64,000 nt of DNA from Flagellimonas aquimarina (GCF_003149745.1 NZ_QGEG01000001.1:1-64000), one strand, 5' to 3'; counted from the stretch's first letter, positions 52,673-63,651 are shown. Program-made: numbers and translations. The notes: generated from the sequence alone by a model not told the origin.

Positions 52673-54400
52673 CTATTTTTTAGCGTTTAATTTTTTTGCT
52701 TGTCCTGCCCAATCATCACGTTGCGCCCTTCCTGGGAAGGAACCGGTAATAGAATCCAACAGGTCATATTCTTTTTCGGTCATTTTACTCACTTGTGCGA
52801 ACGTAAAAATTCCTATCTGGTTCAAGGTTTGTTCCATTTGAGGCCCAATACCTTTTACTTTTTTCAAATCATCAGCAGTCTCGGTATCAGCATCAAACAC
52901 ACCAATGGTATCCAACAGTGAAGAAACCTTCTTTTCATCAGCCCCGCCTTTTTCTGCTTTAGGAGCCTTTTCTTTCTTTGTATCACCTTTTTTGGCGGGC
53001 ATTTCATACAAAGGTTTTCCAGCGTCCCTTAGCTTTTTGTACTTCTCCCCTGAAGCTTTCAAAATTGATTTAACCTCTGCCTGCGCAATTACAGGGAACG
53101 TTCTTGAATATAAGAGGAACAGTACAAAGAAGAATCCTATGGTACCGATAAATATTCCAATATCTACAAATGTTGGAGAGAACATGGTCCAAGAAGACGG
53201 CAAATAATCTCTATGGAGCGAGGTCACAATAATAACAAATCGCTCAAACCACATTCCAATGTTTACCACAATTGAGATAAAGAATGAGAACATGATACTG
53301 GTACGTAATTTTTTGAACCACATGAACTGTGGCGAAAACACATTACAAGTCATCATAGACCAATAAGCCCACCAGTAAGGTCCTGTTGCCCTATTTAAGA
53401 ATGCATATTGCTCATATTCAACTCCTGAATACCAAGCAATGAACAGCTCTGTAATATAAGCACAACCGACTATAGAACCTGTAATCATGATTACAATGTT
53501 CATCAATTCTATATGTTGAACAGTAATATAGGCTTCAAGGCTGCACACTTTTCTCATGATAATGAGCAAGGTGTTTACCATGGCAAATCCAGAGAAAATC
53601 GCCCCTGCAACAAAGTATGGTGGAAATATAGTGGTATGCCATCCTGGAATTACTGAAGTGGCAAAGTCAAAAGATACAATGGTATGCACAGAAAGTACAA
53701 GTGGTGTTGCCAAACCTGCCAAAACCAATGAAACCTCCTCAAAACGTTGCCAGTCTTTGGCTCTACCGGTCCATCCAAAACTCAACAAGCTATAAATCTT
53801 CTTCTGAAAAGGTTTAACAGCTCTATCGCGGATCATTGCAAAATCCGGCAACAAACCTGTCCACCAGAATACCAATGAAACAGATAGATAGGTTGAAATT
53901 GCAAATACATCCCAAAGCAATGGTGAATTAAAGTTTACCCACAACGAACCAAATTGGTTTGGAATTGGTAATACCCAATAAGCCAACCAAGGACGACCCA
54001 TGTGAATGATTGGGAACAATCCTGCCTGAATTACCGAAAATATGGTCATCGCTTCTGCAGAACGGTTAATTGCCATTCTCCATTTTTGTCTAAACAAAAG
54101 CAATACTGCAGAAATCAGTGTTCCTGCATGACCAATACCTACCCACCAAACAAAGTTTGTAATATCCCAGGCCCAGTTAACCGTCTTATTAAGACCCCAA
54201 ACTCCAATACCTGTGGAAATGGTATAAATGATACATCCTAGACCCCAAAGGAATGCAACCAAAGCAATGGTAAATACAATCCACCAATGTTTGTTGGCCT
54301 TCCCCTCAACAGGAGCTGCGATATCCACGGTAACGTCATGGTATCCTTTATCTCCAAGTACTAAGGGCTTTCGAATAGGTGCTTCGTAATGCGACGCCAT
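52673..54400 (-). CDS. actC: Alternative Complex III quinol-binding subunit ActC with helix-hairpin-helix tail
   Basis: A 575-residue NrfD/PsrC-type membrane subunit with about ten helices, the main quinol-binding part of the complex. KTVNWAWDITNFVWWVGIGHAGTLIS, IHMGRPWLAYW and GWHTTIFPPYFVAGAIFSG are family marks. After the last helix comes a Lys/Glu/Ala-rich linker (about 470-508) and a C-terminal domain (about 510-575) with DDLKKVKGIGPQMEQTLNQI, a helix-hairpin-helix fold normally seen in DNA-binding or ribosome-linked proteins and as tails in some Bacteroidota proteins. The tail is not part of standard ActC. Confidence 0.93.
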   Translation of the reverse strand: MASHYEAPIRKPLVLGDKGYHDVTVDIAAPVEGKANKHWWIVFTIALVAFLWGLGCIIYTISTGIGVWGLNKTVNWAWDITNFVWWVGIGHAGTLISAVLLLFRQKWRMAINRSAEAMTIFSVIQAGLFPIIHMGRPWLAYWVLPIPNQFGSLWVNFNSPLLWDVFAISTYLSVSLVFWWTGLLPDFAMIRDRAVKPFQKKIYSLLSFGWTGRAKDWQRFEEVSLVLAGLATPLVLSVHTIVSFDFATSVIPGWHTTIFPPYFVAGAIFSGFAMVNTLLIIMRKVCSLEAYITVQHIELMNIVIMITGSIVGCAYITELFIAWYSGVEYEQYAFLNRATGPYWWAYWSMMTCNVFSPQFMWFKKLRTSIMFSFFISIVVNIGMWFERFVIIVTSLHRDYLPSSWTMFSPTFVDIGIFIGTIGFFFVLFLLYSRTFPVIAQAEVKSILKASGEKYKKLRDAGKPLYEMPAKKGDTKKEKAPKAEKGGADEKKVSSLLDTIGVFDADTETADDLKKVKGIGPQMEQTLNQIGIFTFAQVSKMTEKEYDLLDSITGSFPGRAQRDDWAGQAKKLNAKK

Positions 54401-54433
54401 AATTTATCTTCTAATTACTTTCTTATTTATTGA

Positions 54434-57400
54434 TTAAGCCTCGTCCGTATTTCTCACCTTAACATGGTAGAACACATTGGGTTTTGTGCCCACATGCTCC
54501 AATAGGTGATACATTCTATCATCATCCTTCAACTCGGCAATCTTACTTTCTTTATCGTTGATGTCTCCAAAGACCATAGCTCCACTGCTACATGCAGACG
54601 AGCAAGCTGTTTGAAATTCTCCATCTTTAATTGCACGTCCATCTCTCTTAGCATCTAAAATGGTCTTCTGTGTCATTTGAATACACATTGAACATTTTTC
54701 CATTACCCCTCTTGAGCGTACATTGACATCTGGGTTGATGACCATTTTACCAAGGTCATTGTTCATATTATAATCGAACTCGTCATTGTCATAATACAAG
54801 AACCAGTTGAATCTACGTACTTTATAAGGACAGTTGTTTGCACAATATCTTGTTCCCACGCAACGGTTGTAGGCCATTTGATTTTGGCCTTGTCTACCGT
54901 GAGATGTGGCCGCTACTGGACAAACCGTTTCACAAGGTGCATGGTTACAATGCTGACACATTACAGGTTGGAATGCAACTTGAGGATTTGCTGCTGCATC
55001 TTCCATCTCTCTAAATCCGCCCAAAGAACCATTATCGCCCCAAAGGCCATCCATGCTATCTTTTTTCTCGTTATCCTGCTCAAAAGATTCTTCAGATGAA
55101 TAGTATCTATCAATACGCAACCAGTGCATATCTCTTGATTTTCTGATTTCTTCTTTCCCAACAACAGGAACATTATTTTCTGCATGACAAGCAATAACAC
55201 ACGCTCCGCAGCCTGTACAAGAATTTAAATCGATGGATAAGTTAAAGTGATGTCCAATAGAACGATCAAACTCTTGCCATAAATCTGCATCTGGTGAGGT
55301 AACAGGAATTTCTTGATGATCTTTGGATACATGTGGAACTTCATTCCACTCATGGACATCTTTTGTGTTGAATATTTCCAAGGTGGTTTCCTTGATAATA
55401 TCCCCTCTACCCATTAATGTTTTATGCAATTGAACACAAGCAAATTCATGCGTTCCTTCAGCTTTTTCTATACTAACTGATTGAACGTTGTTGAAATTGC
55501 CATAAAGTGAAAATGCATTTACTCCGGTTGCCATTTCAGCCTTCATTCCAGCCTGTTTACCATAACCGAATGAAAGTCCTAAAGTATTTGGAGCCTGTCC
55601 TGGCTGGATAATTACAGGAACATTATCCAAAACCATACCGTCAACGGTAAGTCTTGCATAGTTTCCATTTAAACCTCCATCGGCCACATTGTAGTTTTCC
55701 ATGTCCAATGACTCAGCATCTGCTTTGGAAATGGTAACATAGTTATCCCAGGACACCCTGGTAATCGGATCGGGAAACTCTTGTAGCCATGGGTTATTTG
55801 CTTGGCGACCATCCCCCATACCAACTTTAGAATAAAGAATCAACTCTTTTCCAGAGCTTGTGGTATTCACTAAGGAACGTATAGCCGAAGCAATAGGAAC
55901 AATACTCTCCTGCACTTCTTCCTCATCAGCAGAAACTTCTAGGGACTCCTCGTTAACCTCTGGTGCAATTGAAGCAGCAAACACTCCATCTTGCAATGCT
56001 TTGTTCCAATCAGATTCTTGAAGAACTTCAGCACTCCATGTCTCTTTAATGTATTCGTAATAGGTTTTGTCGCTGCCCATCCAATTAAGCAAAGCTGTTT
56101 GGAGCTGCCTTGTATCAAAAAGTTCGCGAATAGCAGGTTGCGCTAGGCTATAATGTCCTTTTTTGAATTGCGCATCGCCCCAAGACTCTAAGTAATGAGA
56201 AGCAGCTGCAACATATTTGGATGCCTGTGCAGTTTCATCATTATTAAATGCAAAACTTATAGAAACATCGACCTTATCAAGTCCAGCTACAAAATCTGCC
56301 GAATTTGGTAGCGAATACACAGGATTTACACCATCCATGATTAAAACTCCTACACGGCCAGCATTCATGTCTGCAACTAACTTTGTCACTTTAGCGCTAT
56401 CTCCTTGGCGAACATACCTAGGGTTCTCCGTATCAAAAGCTTCACTTGCCAACAACTTATTAATTGCAAGTACAACAGTTTGTGCGTTAATATCATTTAA
56501 TCCAGTGACAACAACAGCTTTGCTGCCAGCTTTTCTAATTTGAGCCGCTATGCTTTCAACAGCAGGATCAACATCGGAAGTTCCTCCGCCAACATTACTG
56601 CCGTTTAATTTCCCATATAACTTTGCTAAAGCAATTTTTTGCTCTGTTGGTGACATTGGGTAACGCTTATCTGCATTTGCCCCTGTCAAAGACATTATGG
56701 ATTCCAATTGAATATGCTTGGACATTTTTCCATGCTTTGGCACACGCCCTCTTGCATAACTATCATCATATCCTCCTCCTTGCCAATCACCTAAGAAATC
56801 TGCACCAAAAGAAACGATCAGACCTGCTTTCTCAAAATCATAGTCTGGCAAAGCCCGCTCACCATAAGCAGTGTTAAATGCATTTAATGCGGCATCCTCA
56901 GAAATAGCATCGTATGATACATGGTTTACATTTTCTCCATAGTTTGCCTTAAACTCAGCAATCAGTTTATCCGTCGAAGGGCTAGCATATGTTTGCGTCA
57001 ATAGTGCAATTTGTTTCCCAGAATTTTTAGCAGCCGTAAGACCTCCTTTAATTCTATTATCCAAATCCTTCCATTCAATAGGCTCCCCATTTGCTGAAGG
57101 CCCTTGCACCCTAGTGCTGTCATATAAGGAAAGTACTGAAGCTTGAACCCTGGCATTTGCACTACCACTTACTTTAGCTTCTGTATTGTTTTCAATCTTA
57201 ATAGGTCTTCCTTCTCTAGTTTTTACTAGAATACTTGCAAAATCATGTCCATCTGCAATTGTAGTTGCGTAGTAGTTCGCGACTCCTGGAACAATCCTGT
57301 CTGGTTGAACCACATAAGGAATAGACTTACGAACGGGCCCCTCACAAGCTGCAACTGTTGCTGCTGCGGTGCTGAAACCTACATATTTTAAAAAGTCCCT

Positions 57401-57556
57401 TCTGTTGGTAGTGGAAGCAGACAAGTTTTCCTTGTCTCCCAAAAACTCATCAACGGGAATCTGTTCTGTAAATTCGTTTTGTTTTAGCGCCTCAACAATG
57501 GAATCGTTCGGATTTAACTCCGCTTCGCTTTTCCAATATTTTTTGTTTGATGCCAT
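54434..57556 (-). CDS. actB: Alternative Complex III iron-sulfur subunit ActB (molybdopterin-like plus ferredoxin domains)
   Basis: A 1040-residue periplasmic subunit. A Tat-type signal with Arg52-Arg53 in RRDFLKYVG lies after a 50-residue leader and ends before AACEG, a possible lipobox. The first 700 residues resemble a molybdopterin oxidoreductase that in known members has lost the cofactor, and the last 300 carry four Fe-S motifs: CTGCGACVIAC, CQHCNHAPCETVC, CVGTRYCANNC and CSMC with a distant ACSSAC pair. It conducts electrons between the quinol site and the hemes of ActA. Confidence 0.95.
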   Translation of the reverse strand: MASNKKYWKSEAELNPNDSIVEALKQNEFTEQIPVDEFLGDKENLSASTTNRRDFLKYVGFSTAAATVAACEGPVRKSIPYVVQPDRIVPGVANYYATTIADGHDFASILVKTREGRPIKIENNTEAKVSGSANARVQASVLSLYDSTRVQGPSANGEPIEWKDLDNRIKGGLTAAKNSGKQIALLTQTYASPSTDKLIAEFKANYGENVNHVSYDAISEDAALNAFNTAYGERALPDYDFEKAGLIVSFGADFLGDWQGGGYDDSYARGRVPKHGKMSKHIQLESIMSLTGANADKRYPMSPTEQKIALAKLYGKLNGSNVGGGTSDVDPAVESIAAQIRKAGSKAVVVTGLNDINAQTVVLAINKLLASEAFDTENPRYVRQGDSAKVTKLVADMNAGRVGVLIMDGVNPVYSLPNSADFVAGLDKVDVSISFAFNNDETAQASKYVAAASHYLESWGDAQFKKGHYSLAQPAIRELFDTRQLQTALLNWMGSDKTYYEYIKETWSAEVLQESDWNKALQDGVFAASIAPEVNEESLEVSADEEEVQESIVPIASAIRSLVNTTSSGKELILYSKVGMGDGRQANNPWLQEFPDPITRVSWDNYVTISKADAESLDMENYNVADGGLNGNYARLTVDGMVLDNVPVIIQPGQAPNTLGLSFGYGKQAGMKAEMATGVNAFSLYGNFNNVQSVSIEKAEGTHEFACVQLHKTLMGRGDIIKETTLEIFNTKDVHEWNEVPHVSKDHQEIPVTSPDADLWQEFDRSIGHHFNLSIDLNSCTGCGACVIACHAENNVPVVGKEEIRKSRDMHWLRIDRYYSSEESFEQDNEKKDSMDGLWGDNGSLGGFREMEDAAANPQVAFQPVMCQHCNHAPCETVCPVAATSHGRQGQNQMAYNRCVGTRYCANNCPYKVRRFNWFLYYDNDEFDYNMNNDLGKMVINPDVNVRSRGVMEKCSMCIQMTQKTILDAKRDGRAIKDGEFQTACSSACSSGAMVFGDINDKESKIAELKDDDRMYHLLEHVGTKPNVFYHVKVRNTDEA

Positions 57557-57589
57557 ACGATATATCTGAGATTATCTTCTTTTAAATTC

Positions 57590-58951
57590 TTAATAGTGAC
57601 ACTTACCACATTCCAAACCACCCATCATAGCTGCAGTCAACTTATCAACCCCATACTTTTTAGAAAGTTCTGTATGAATAGCTTCGTAATATTCATTACC
57701 CTCTACTTTTACATTGGTCTCTCTATGGCAATTGATACACCACCCCATAGTTAATGGAGCAAATTGGTACATCACTTCCATTTCCTCTACAGGACCATGA
57801 CATGTCTGGCATTCTACTCCTGCTACAGAAACGTGCTGTGAGTGATTGAAATAAGCAAAATCAGGCAGATTGTGAATTCTGACCCATTCTACCGGCTGAC
57901 TTTCACCAGTATACTTTTGGTTTTCCTCATCCCAACCCACTGCTTTATATAGTTTCTTGATTTCGCCCGTGTAGAATTCGTTGGTATAGCCGTTAGCTAT
58001 ATCATCAGCACTTGGACCTTCAGGATTACCCTTGTACTCATAAATGGATTTATGACAATTCATACAAACATTTAAAGACGGTATTCCAGAATGTTTTGAA
58101 ACCCTTGCGGAAGAATGGCAATACTTACATTCTATTTTATTATCACCAGCGTGTATTTTATGTGAATAATGGATTGGCTGCACAGGAGCGTATCCTTGAT
58201 CTATGCCAACTTGCATCATCCAACCATAAGCAAAGTAAGCACTTGCCAATAATAAGAAGATAGCACTCACCAAAACCAAAAATTGATTTTGTGCAAAAGC
58301 TTTCCAGATTGGCGTGCGTTCTTGCGCTTTTTCTTTTTCTAAAATAACTCCGTTGGCCTCGGCAATACGTCTCAACGTATTGTTCACTAAAATCAACATA
58401 ATGACCAACAGAGCAAAAACAAGAGCAAGTGCCCCTAAAATAATTTCATTGGATATACCTCCAGAAGAATCTCCCTGGGCACCAGCAGCATCAGCAACCG
58501 CAGCAACCACAGGTGCTGGCGGCGGCGCGGCCGTATAAGCTAAAATGTCATCTATATCTGCATCGGACAAAGTTGGAAAAGCAGTCATAGCCGCTTGATT
58601 GTACTCCGCGTATATCTTAACAGCATATGCATCTCCTGACTTAATCATTCCTGGGCTATTCTTAATCCAAGTATAAAGCCATTCTTTATCTAAACCTTCA
58701 TCCTCAGCCAATCTAGCTTCAACGTTTGCCAATGCAGGACCTGTCATCTTACGATCTAGGGCGTGACATGCAGCACAATTTTGATTAAATAGCTGTTTAC
58801 CTTTGGCAGCATCACCTCCTGCAGCACTAACGTCTTCAGCAACAACTTCGGTCGAAGCAGCTTCTTCCTGCGCATAAAATGAAGTGGAAAAAAGTAGGAG
58901 AGAGAAACCTAAAACTTTAGAAAATAGATGGCGGTATAAAACCTTTTTCAT
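57590..58951 (-). CDS. actA: Alternative Complex III ActA: pentaheme cytochrome c fused to an N-terminal monoheme domain
   Basis: A 453-residue exported cytochrome. A signal peptide ends in SFYAQ, then a monoheme class I domain (CAACH at 59-63), a helix (about 170-190), a second helix (about 224-244) and a pentaheme part with CxxCH at 275-279, 296-300, 381-385, 405-409 and 448-452. The pentaheme part is typical ActA; the extra monoheme domain at the N-terminus makes six hemes. The first gene of the act-cox operon, behind a good promoter. Confidence 0.94.
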   Translation of the reverse strand: MKKVLYRHLFSKVLGFSLLLFSTSFYAQEEAASTEVVAEDVSAAGGDAAKGKQLFNQNCAACHALDRKMTGPALANVEARLAEDEGLDKEWLYTWIKNSPGMIKSGDAYAVKIYAEYNQAAMTAFPTLSDADIDDILAYTAAPPPAPVVAAVADAAGAQGDSSGGISNEIILGALALVFALLVIMLILVNNTLRRIAEANGVILEKEKAQERTPIWKAFAQNQFLVLVSAIFLLLASAYFAYGWMMQVGIDQGYAPVQPIHYSHKIHAGDNKIECKYCHSSARVSKHSGIPSLNVCMNCHKSIYEYKGNPEGPSADDIANGYTNEFYTGEIKKLYKAVGWDEENQKYTGESQPVEWVRIHNLPDFAYFNHSQHVSVAGVECQTCHGPVEEMEVMYQFAPLTMGWCINCHRETNVKVEGNEYYEAIHTELSKKYGVDKLTAAMMGGLECGKCHY

Positions 58952-59038
58952 ATTAAAGAAATTTCTGTCGAAATCTTTGGCACGATAATTACTACTGATA
59001 TTGAGAACAATAGGTTTTCACCGCACTAAAATCGGTCA

Positions 59039-59067
59039 CAAAAGTACAACATAGACTCATTTTTCAA
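59039..59067 (-). promoter_or_regulatory. Promoter of the act-cox operon
   Basis: On the minus strand TTG (59067-59065, within TTTTG) is followed after 18 bases by TACTTTTG (59046-59039), an exact TAnnTTTG. The start would lie near 59033, giving a leader of about 80 bases before actA. This is the best promoter match in the window together with that of gcvH. Confidence 0.7.
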
Positions 59068-59145
59068 AATGTTAAGGGATCTATAATATCTAATTTATAA
59101 AGATTCTAAATAAAATGAAAACCCATAGTATAGAACATAAAAATT

Positions 59146-59153
59146 TACATTTG
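59146..59153 (+). promoter_or_regulatory. Putative -7 box for the SPOR-domain gene
   Basis: TACATTTG matches TAnnTTTG 33 bases before the ATG. No -33 TTG is seen. It faces away from the act-cox promoter in the 235-base divergent gap. Confidence 0.42.
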
Positions 59154-59186
59154 TAACAAGACATAAAAGAAAAGCGCCCATATATC

Positions 59187-59558
59187 ATGAAAACCCCAGT
59201 ATTCATAGTATTTTTTATAGGTTTATCCATTCAACTTTCTGCACAGGAAGGTAGTATTACTATTGAACAGGACCCTCGTATTGAAGAATTGACAAAGCTC
59301 TATACGCAGATCAATTCCAAGGCAGATTTTTATCAGATTCAGGTAGGTTTTGGCAGTTATCAAAAAGCTCAAAATCTAAAGTCGAAGATAGACCTAGATT
59401 TTCCGGGGTGGTATTCAAAAATTGAATTTGAATCCCCAACATATCGAGTACGCTTGGGTAAGTTTAAAACAAAGCTGGAAGCAGAACGTAAGTATTTGGA
59501 GGTACGTAAAAAATATCCGGATGCTATGCTGTTAAAACCAGAGAACACTTCTAGATAA
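59187..59558 (+). CDS. Secreted SPOR-domain protein
   Basis: A 123-residue protein with a signal peptide ending in QLSAQ and a single SPOR domain (about 48-120): FYQIQVGFGSYQKAQNLKSK, TYRVRLGKFKTKLEAERKYL. SPOR domains bind peptidoglycan stripped of its stem peptides at division sites. It is short, with no other domain. It is a single-gene unit ending at a strong bidirectional terminator. Confidence 0.88.
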   Translation: MKTPVFIVFFIGLSIQLSAQEGSITIEQDPRIEELTKLYTQINSKADFYQIQVGFGSYQKAQNLKSKIDLDFPGWYSKIEFESPTYRVRLGKFKTKLEAERKYLEVRKKYPDAMLLKPENTSR

Positions 59559-59560
59559 AA

Positions 59561-59594
59561 TAAAAAATCCCGCTTTGGCGGGATTTTTTATTTT
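59561..59594. terminator. Bidirectional terminator between SPOR gene and infB
   Basis: ATCCCGC (59567-59573) pairs with GCGGGAT (59578-59584) around a TTTG loop, with A6 before and T6 after. It lies between convergent genes and serves both. Confidence 0.9.
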
Positions 59595-59611
59595 ATCTAG
59601 CTATGCTTTTT

Positions 59612-62362
59612 TTAAAGCTTTTTCTTGACAGCGACTTCCTGGAAGGCCTCTACAATATCTCCTTCTCTAATATCATTGTAGTTTTTAATTTGTAGACCAC
59701 AATCATACCCTTTGGACACTTCTTTAACATCATCCTTAAATCGTTTTAAAGATGACAATTCACCCGTATAAATCACCACACCATCCCTGATTAATCTAAT
59801 CTGTGAATTTCTAAAGACTTTGCCGCTTGTCACCATACAACCTGCAATGGTTCCGATCTTGGAAATCTTAAAGGTTTCCCTAATTTCAGCATTACCTGTA
59901 ATCTCCTCTTTCATTACTGGGGACAACATACCTTCCATGGCATCTTTCAAGTCATTGATAGCATCATAGATGATAGAGTACATTCTTATATCTATTTCTT
60001 CTTTGTCCGCTACCATTCTCGCATTCCCCATTGGTCTAACATTAAATCCAATGATAATTGCATCCGATGCGCTTGCCAGTAGCACATCAGATTCTGTTAT
60101 GGCACCTACGCCTTTGTGAATGATATTGACCTGTATTTCGTCTGTAGATAGCTTTTGGAATGAATCCGTCAACGCTTCCACAGAACCATCAACATCACCT
60201 TTAAGGATAATGTTCAGTTCTTGGAAATCCCCAAGGGCAATTCGCCTACCTATTTCATCTAAAGTGATATGTCTTTGCGTACGGACAGATTGTTCACGTT
60301 GCAACTGTGAACGCTTGGTGGCAATTTGTTTTGCCTCGCGCTCATCATCCAACACACTGAACTTGTCCCCGGCTTGTGGCGCGCCATCCAATCCCAAAAT
60401 TGAAATTGGTGTAGCTGGTCCTGCTTTTTTAATATTATTTCCACGTTCATCTTGCATTGCCTTAATCTTACCACTGCAAGTTCCGGCAAGTACATAATCA
60501 CCTATTTCCAAGGTCCCTGTTTGAACTAAAACAGTAGAAACATATCCTCTACCTTTATCCAGGAATGCTTCAACCACAGTACCTGAAGCCAATCTGTTTG
60601 GATTTGCTTTTAATTCTAACAATTCAGCTTCCAATAATACTTTTTCAAGTAATTCTTTTACCCCTTCACCTGTTTTTGCAGAAATGTCATGGGACTGTAT
60701 TTTACCACCCCAATCTTCCACCAATAAGTTCATAGCCGCAAGACCTTCCTTGATTTTTTCAGGATTGGCCGTAGGCCTATCAATCTTGTTGATAGCAAAA
60801 ACAATTGGAACACCTGCAGCCTGTGCATGACTGATTGCCTCCTTTGTCTGAGGCATTATATCGTCATCCGCCGCTACAACAATTATTGCTATATCTGTTA
60901 CTTGTGCACCACGAGCACGCATAGCTGTAAAAGCTTCGTGACCTGGCGTATCCAAAAATGCTATTTTTTGTCCATCTTGCAAGGTAACGCCATATGCCCC
61001 TATATGCTGGGTGATACCCCCGCTTTCTCCTGCAATTACATTTTCTTCCCTTATATGATCAAGCAATGATGTTTTACCATGATCCACGTGCCCCATTACG
61101 GTAACAATGGGGGCTCTTGGCTCCAAATCTTCCGGAGCGTCCACTTCTTCTTCAACGGACTCTTCAATTTCAGCAGTAATAAACTCAACCTCATATCCAA
61201 ATTCTTCTGCAACAATGGAAAGCGTTTCTGCATCCAACCGTTGGTTCATGGTGACCATAATCCCCAATGACATACACGCTGATATGATTTGGGTAGTGGA
61301 AACTTCCATAAGCGTAGCAACCTCATTCACTGTTACAAACTCGGTAACCTTAAGGATTTTGCTTTCTAACTCTTGAAGTTCAAGATCTTTTTCTGTCTGC
61401 TGACGGTGTTGATCTCTTTTTTCCCTTCTATACTTGGCACCTTTACCTTTACTGGATTTACCTTGAAGTTTTTCAAGGGTTTCCCGCACTTGTTTTTGTA
61501 CTTCTTCTTCTGTTGGCTCAACTTTTGGAGCAGCAGAGCGTTGATTTCCTCTTCTCCCTGGACCACTATTACCACCAGCTCTTGGAGAGCGATTACCGCC
61601 ACCCGATTGTGAAGTATTGTTACTGATGATACGTTTTCTGCGCTTTCTTCTATCAGAATTGCTATCAGAAGTTGATGCAGCAGGTTTTTTAGGCTCTTCC
61701 TTCTTTTTCTTTGGTTTGTTAAATTGGGTAAGGTCTATTTTGTCACCTGTGATTTTAGGGCCACTAAGCTTTTTATATTGTGTTTGAATGGCTTCGGGCT
61801 CCTTAGGCTCCTCTGCCTCTTCTGTTTGAGCCTCAGCAACTTTCTCCACTGGCTTAACAGTCTCTTTTATTTCTTTTTTCTCGCTTACCTTCTCAACAAC
61901 AATTTCTGGAGCGGATTCAGCCTCTACCTTAGGTTGTTCTTCAACTTTAGGCTGTTCTGGCTCTTTTGCCTTTTCGGCCGTCTTAGGTGGCTCTGGCTTT
62001 TTATTCAAATCGATCTTACCTACCGTTTTGGGGCCTGTAAGTTCTGCTTTGGCTTTGATCACTTGCTCAGCATTGCGCTTTTCCCTGGCAAGTCTTCTTT
62101 CTTCCTGTTCTTGCTCGATCTGAATTCTTAACGCTTCTTTTTCCTTTCTCTTTTCCTCACCTACTTCCTTAGAAGCTACCTTTTTACTCTTATCCGTTTG
62201 GAATTCATCCAACAGTACTTGATACACCTCATCTGTAATCTTTGTTGTAGGCCTTGCCTCCACCTCATGACCCATAGATGAAAGGTGGTCCACAGCCCTA
62301 TCCAGTGAAATGTTCAATTCCCTGAGAACTTTATTAAGTCTTATTGTTGGGTTTCCTGCCAT
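59612..62362 (-). CDS. infB: Translation initiation factor IF-2
   Basis: A 916-residue GTPase that places initiator tRNA on the small ribosomal subunit. The N-terminal IF2_N fold (about 1-55) is followed by a long charged linker rich in Lys, Glu and Pro (60-230) and a Gly/Arg-rich patch (250-275). The GTPase domain has G1 GHVDHGKT (424-431), DTPGHEAF and NKID, then the beta and C-terminal domains. It follows nusA by 43 bases in the classic rimP-nusA-infB order. Confidence 0.97.
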   Translation of the reverse strand: MAGNPTIRLNKVLRELNISLDRAVDHLSSMGHEVEARPTTKITDEVYQVLLDEFQTDKSKKVASKEVGEEKRKEKEALRIQIEQEQEERRLAREKRNAEQVIKAKAELTGPKTVGKIDLNKKPEPPKTAEKAKEPEQPKVEEQPKVEAESAPEIVVEKVSEKKEIKETVKPVEKVAEAQTEEAEEPKEPEAIQTQYKKLSGPKITGDKIDLTQFNKPKKKKEEPKKPAASTSDSNSDRRKRRKRIISNNTSQSGGGNRSPRAGGNSGPGRRGNQRSAAPKVEPTEEEVQKQVRETLEKLQGKSSKGKGAKYRREKRDQHRQQTEKDLELQELESKILKVTEFVTVNEVATLMEVSTTQIISACMSLGIMVTMNQRLDAETLSIVAEEFGYEVEFITAEIEESVEEEVDAPEDLEPRAPIVTVMGHVDHGKTSLLDHIREENVIAGESGGITQHIGAYGVTLQDGQKIAFLDTPGHEAFTAMRARGAQVTDIAIIVVAADDDIMPQTKEAISHAQAAGVPIVFAINKIDRPTANPEKIKEGLAAMNLLVEDWGGKIQSHDISAKTGEGVKELLEKVLLEAELLELKANPNRLASGTVVEAFLDKGRGYVSTVLVQTGTLEIGDYVLAGTCSGKIKAMQDERGNNIKKAGPATPISILGLDGAPQAGDKFSVLDDEREAKQIATKRSQLQREQSVRTQRHITLDEIGRRIALGDFQELNIILKGDVDGSVEALTDSFQKLSTDEIQVNIIHKGVGAITESDVLLASASDAIIIGFNVRPMGNARMVADKEEIDIRMYSIIYDAINDLKDAMEGMLSPVMKEEITGNAEIRETFKISKIGTIAGCMVTSGKVFRNSQIRLIRDGVVIYTGELSSLKRFKDDVKEVSKGYDCGLQIKNYNDIREGDIVEAFQEVAVKKKL

Positions 62363-62405
62363 AAATTGTATTTCCTAGCCCTAAAATTTGCTGCTAATAT
62401 ATAGT

Positions 62406-63638
62406 TTAATCTTCAAACTCTTCCTTGAGAATGCGGACTACATCAAGAACAGTTTCGTCTTCTAAATCCGTTCGTTTTATTAAGTCATTGACATCTTGCT
62501 CAAGAACACTTCTTGCAGTGTCCAAGCCAATCTTCTTAAACTCTTCAATAACCCATGCCTCTATTTCATCGGAGAATTCAGTCAATTCTACATCTTCCTC
62601 CACACCTTCTCTAAACACATCAATCTCATAACCAGTTAATTGACCAGCCAAACGAATGTTATGCCCACCTCTACCAATTGCCTTGGAAACTTCCTCTGGT
62701 TTTAGGTATACCTGAGCCGTTTTTTTCTCATCATTTAACTTAACAGACGATACTCTGGCCGGACTCAATGCCCTTGTCACCATTAATTGAGAATTGTTTG
62801 TCCAATTTATGACATCGATATTTTCGTTTCCTAATTCACGAACAATACCATGAATACGTGACCCTTTCATTCCCACACATGCTCCTACTGGATCAATTCT
62901 ATCATCATAAGAATCCACTGCAACTTTTGCTTTCTCGCCAGGAATTCTAACGGCCTTCTTTATTGTAATCAAACCATCAAAAACTTCTGGGATTTCTTGG
63001 AAAAACAATTGCTCCAAGAAAGATGGTGAAGTTCTCGACATAATAATTGTGGGTTTGTTGCCCTTTAATTCAACGCTTTCAATTACACCGCGAACGTTGT
63101 CTCCCTTACGAAAGAAATCTGATGGGATTTGTTTTTCCTTTGGAAGAATAATCTCGTTTCCTTCGTCATCCAACAAGATAATTGCTTTATGACGTATATG
63201 GTGCACCTCTGCCGTATATATTTCTCCTTCTAAATCCTTGAACTGTTTATATATGGTAGTATTATCATGTTCATGTATTTTAGAAATCAAGTTTTGGCGC
63301 AAGGCCAAGATAGCTCTTCTTCCCAAGTCTATTAACTTCACTTCTTCGGACACATCCTCACCTACCTCAAAATCAGGCTCAATTTTTCTAGCTTCTGTCA
63401 AGGAAATTTCCTCATTGGGTTCTTCCACTTCTCCATCTTCGACCACAACACGGTTTCTCCAAATCTCCAAATCACCTTTATCTGGATTGATAATGATGTC
63501 AAAGTTCTCATCGGAACCAAATTTCTTTTTTAGAGCATTTCGGAATACATCTTCCAAAATCGCCATAAGGGTTACCCTATCAATAAACTTATCGTCCTTA
63601 AACTCCGAAAAGGATTCGATGAGCGCTAGGTTTTCCAT
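62406..63638 (-). CDS. nusA: Transcription termination/antitermination factor NusA
   Basis: A 410-residue RNA-polymerase-binding factor. It has the N-terminal domain (MENLALIESFSEFKDDKFIDR), an S1 domain (about 135-200), and two KH domains (GMKGSRIHGIVREL and GRGGHNIRLAGQLTGYEIDVF). It ends soon after the KH part with a short acidic tail, lacking the two C-terminal repeats of E. coli NusA, which is normal for this phylum. It lies 13 bases after rimP. Confidence 0.96.
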   Translation of the reverse strand: MENLALIESFSEFKDDKFIDRVTLMAILEDVFRNALKKKFGSDENFDIIINPDKGDLEIWRNRVVVEDGEVEEPNEEISLTEARKIEPDFEVGEDVSEEVKLIDLGRRAILALRQNLISKIHEHDNTTIYKQFKDLEGEIYTAEVHHIRHKAIILLDDEGNEIILPKEKQIPSDFFRKGDNVRGVIESVELKGNKPTIIMSRTSPSFLEQLFFQEIPEVFDGLITIKKAVRIPGEKAKVAVDSYDDRIDPVGACVGMKGSRIHGIVRELGNENIDVINWTNNSQLMVTRALSPARVSSVKLNDEKKTAQVYLKPEEVSKAIGRGGHNIRLAGQLTGYEIDVFREGVEEDVELTEFSDEIEAWVIEEFKKIGLDTARSVLEQDVNDLIKRTDLEDETVLDVVRILKEEFED

Positions 63639-63651
63639 TTTTAAATTACAA

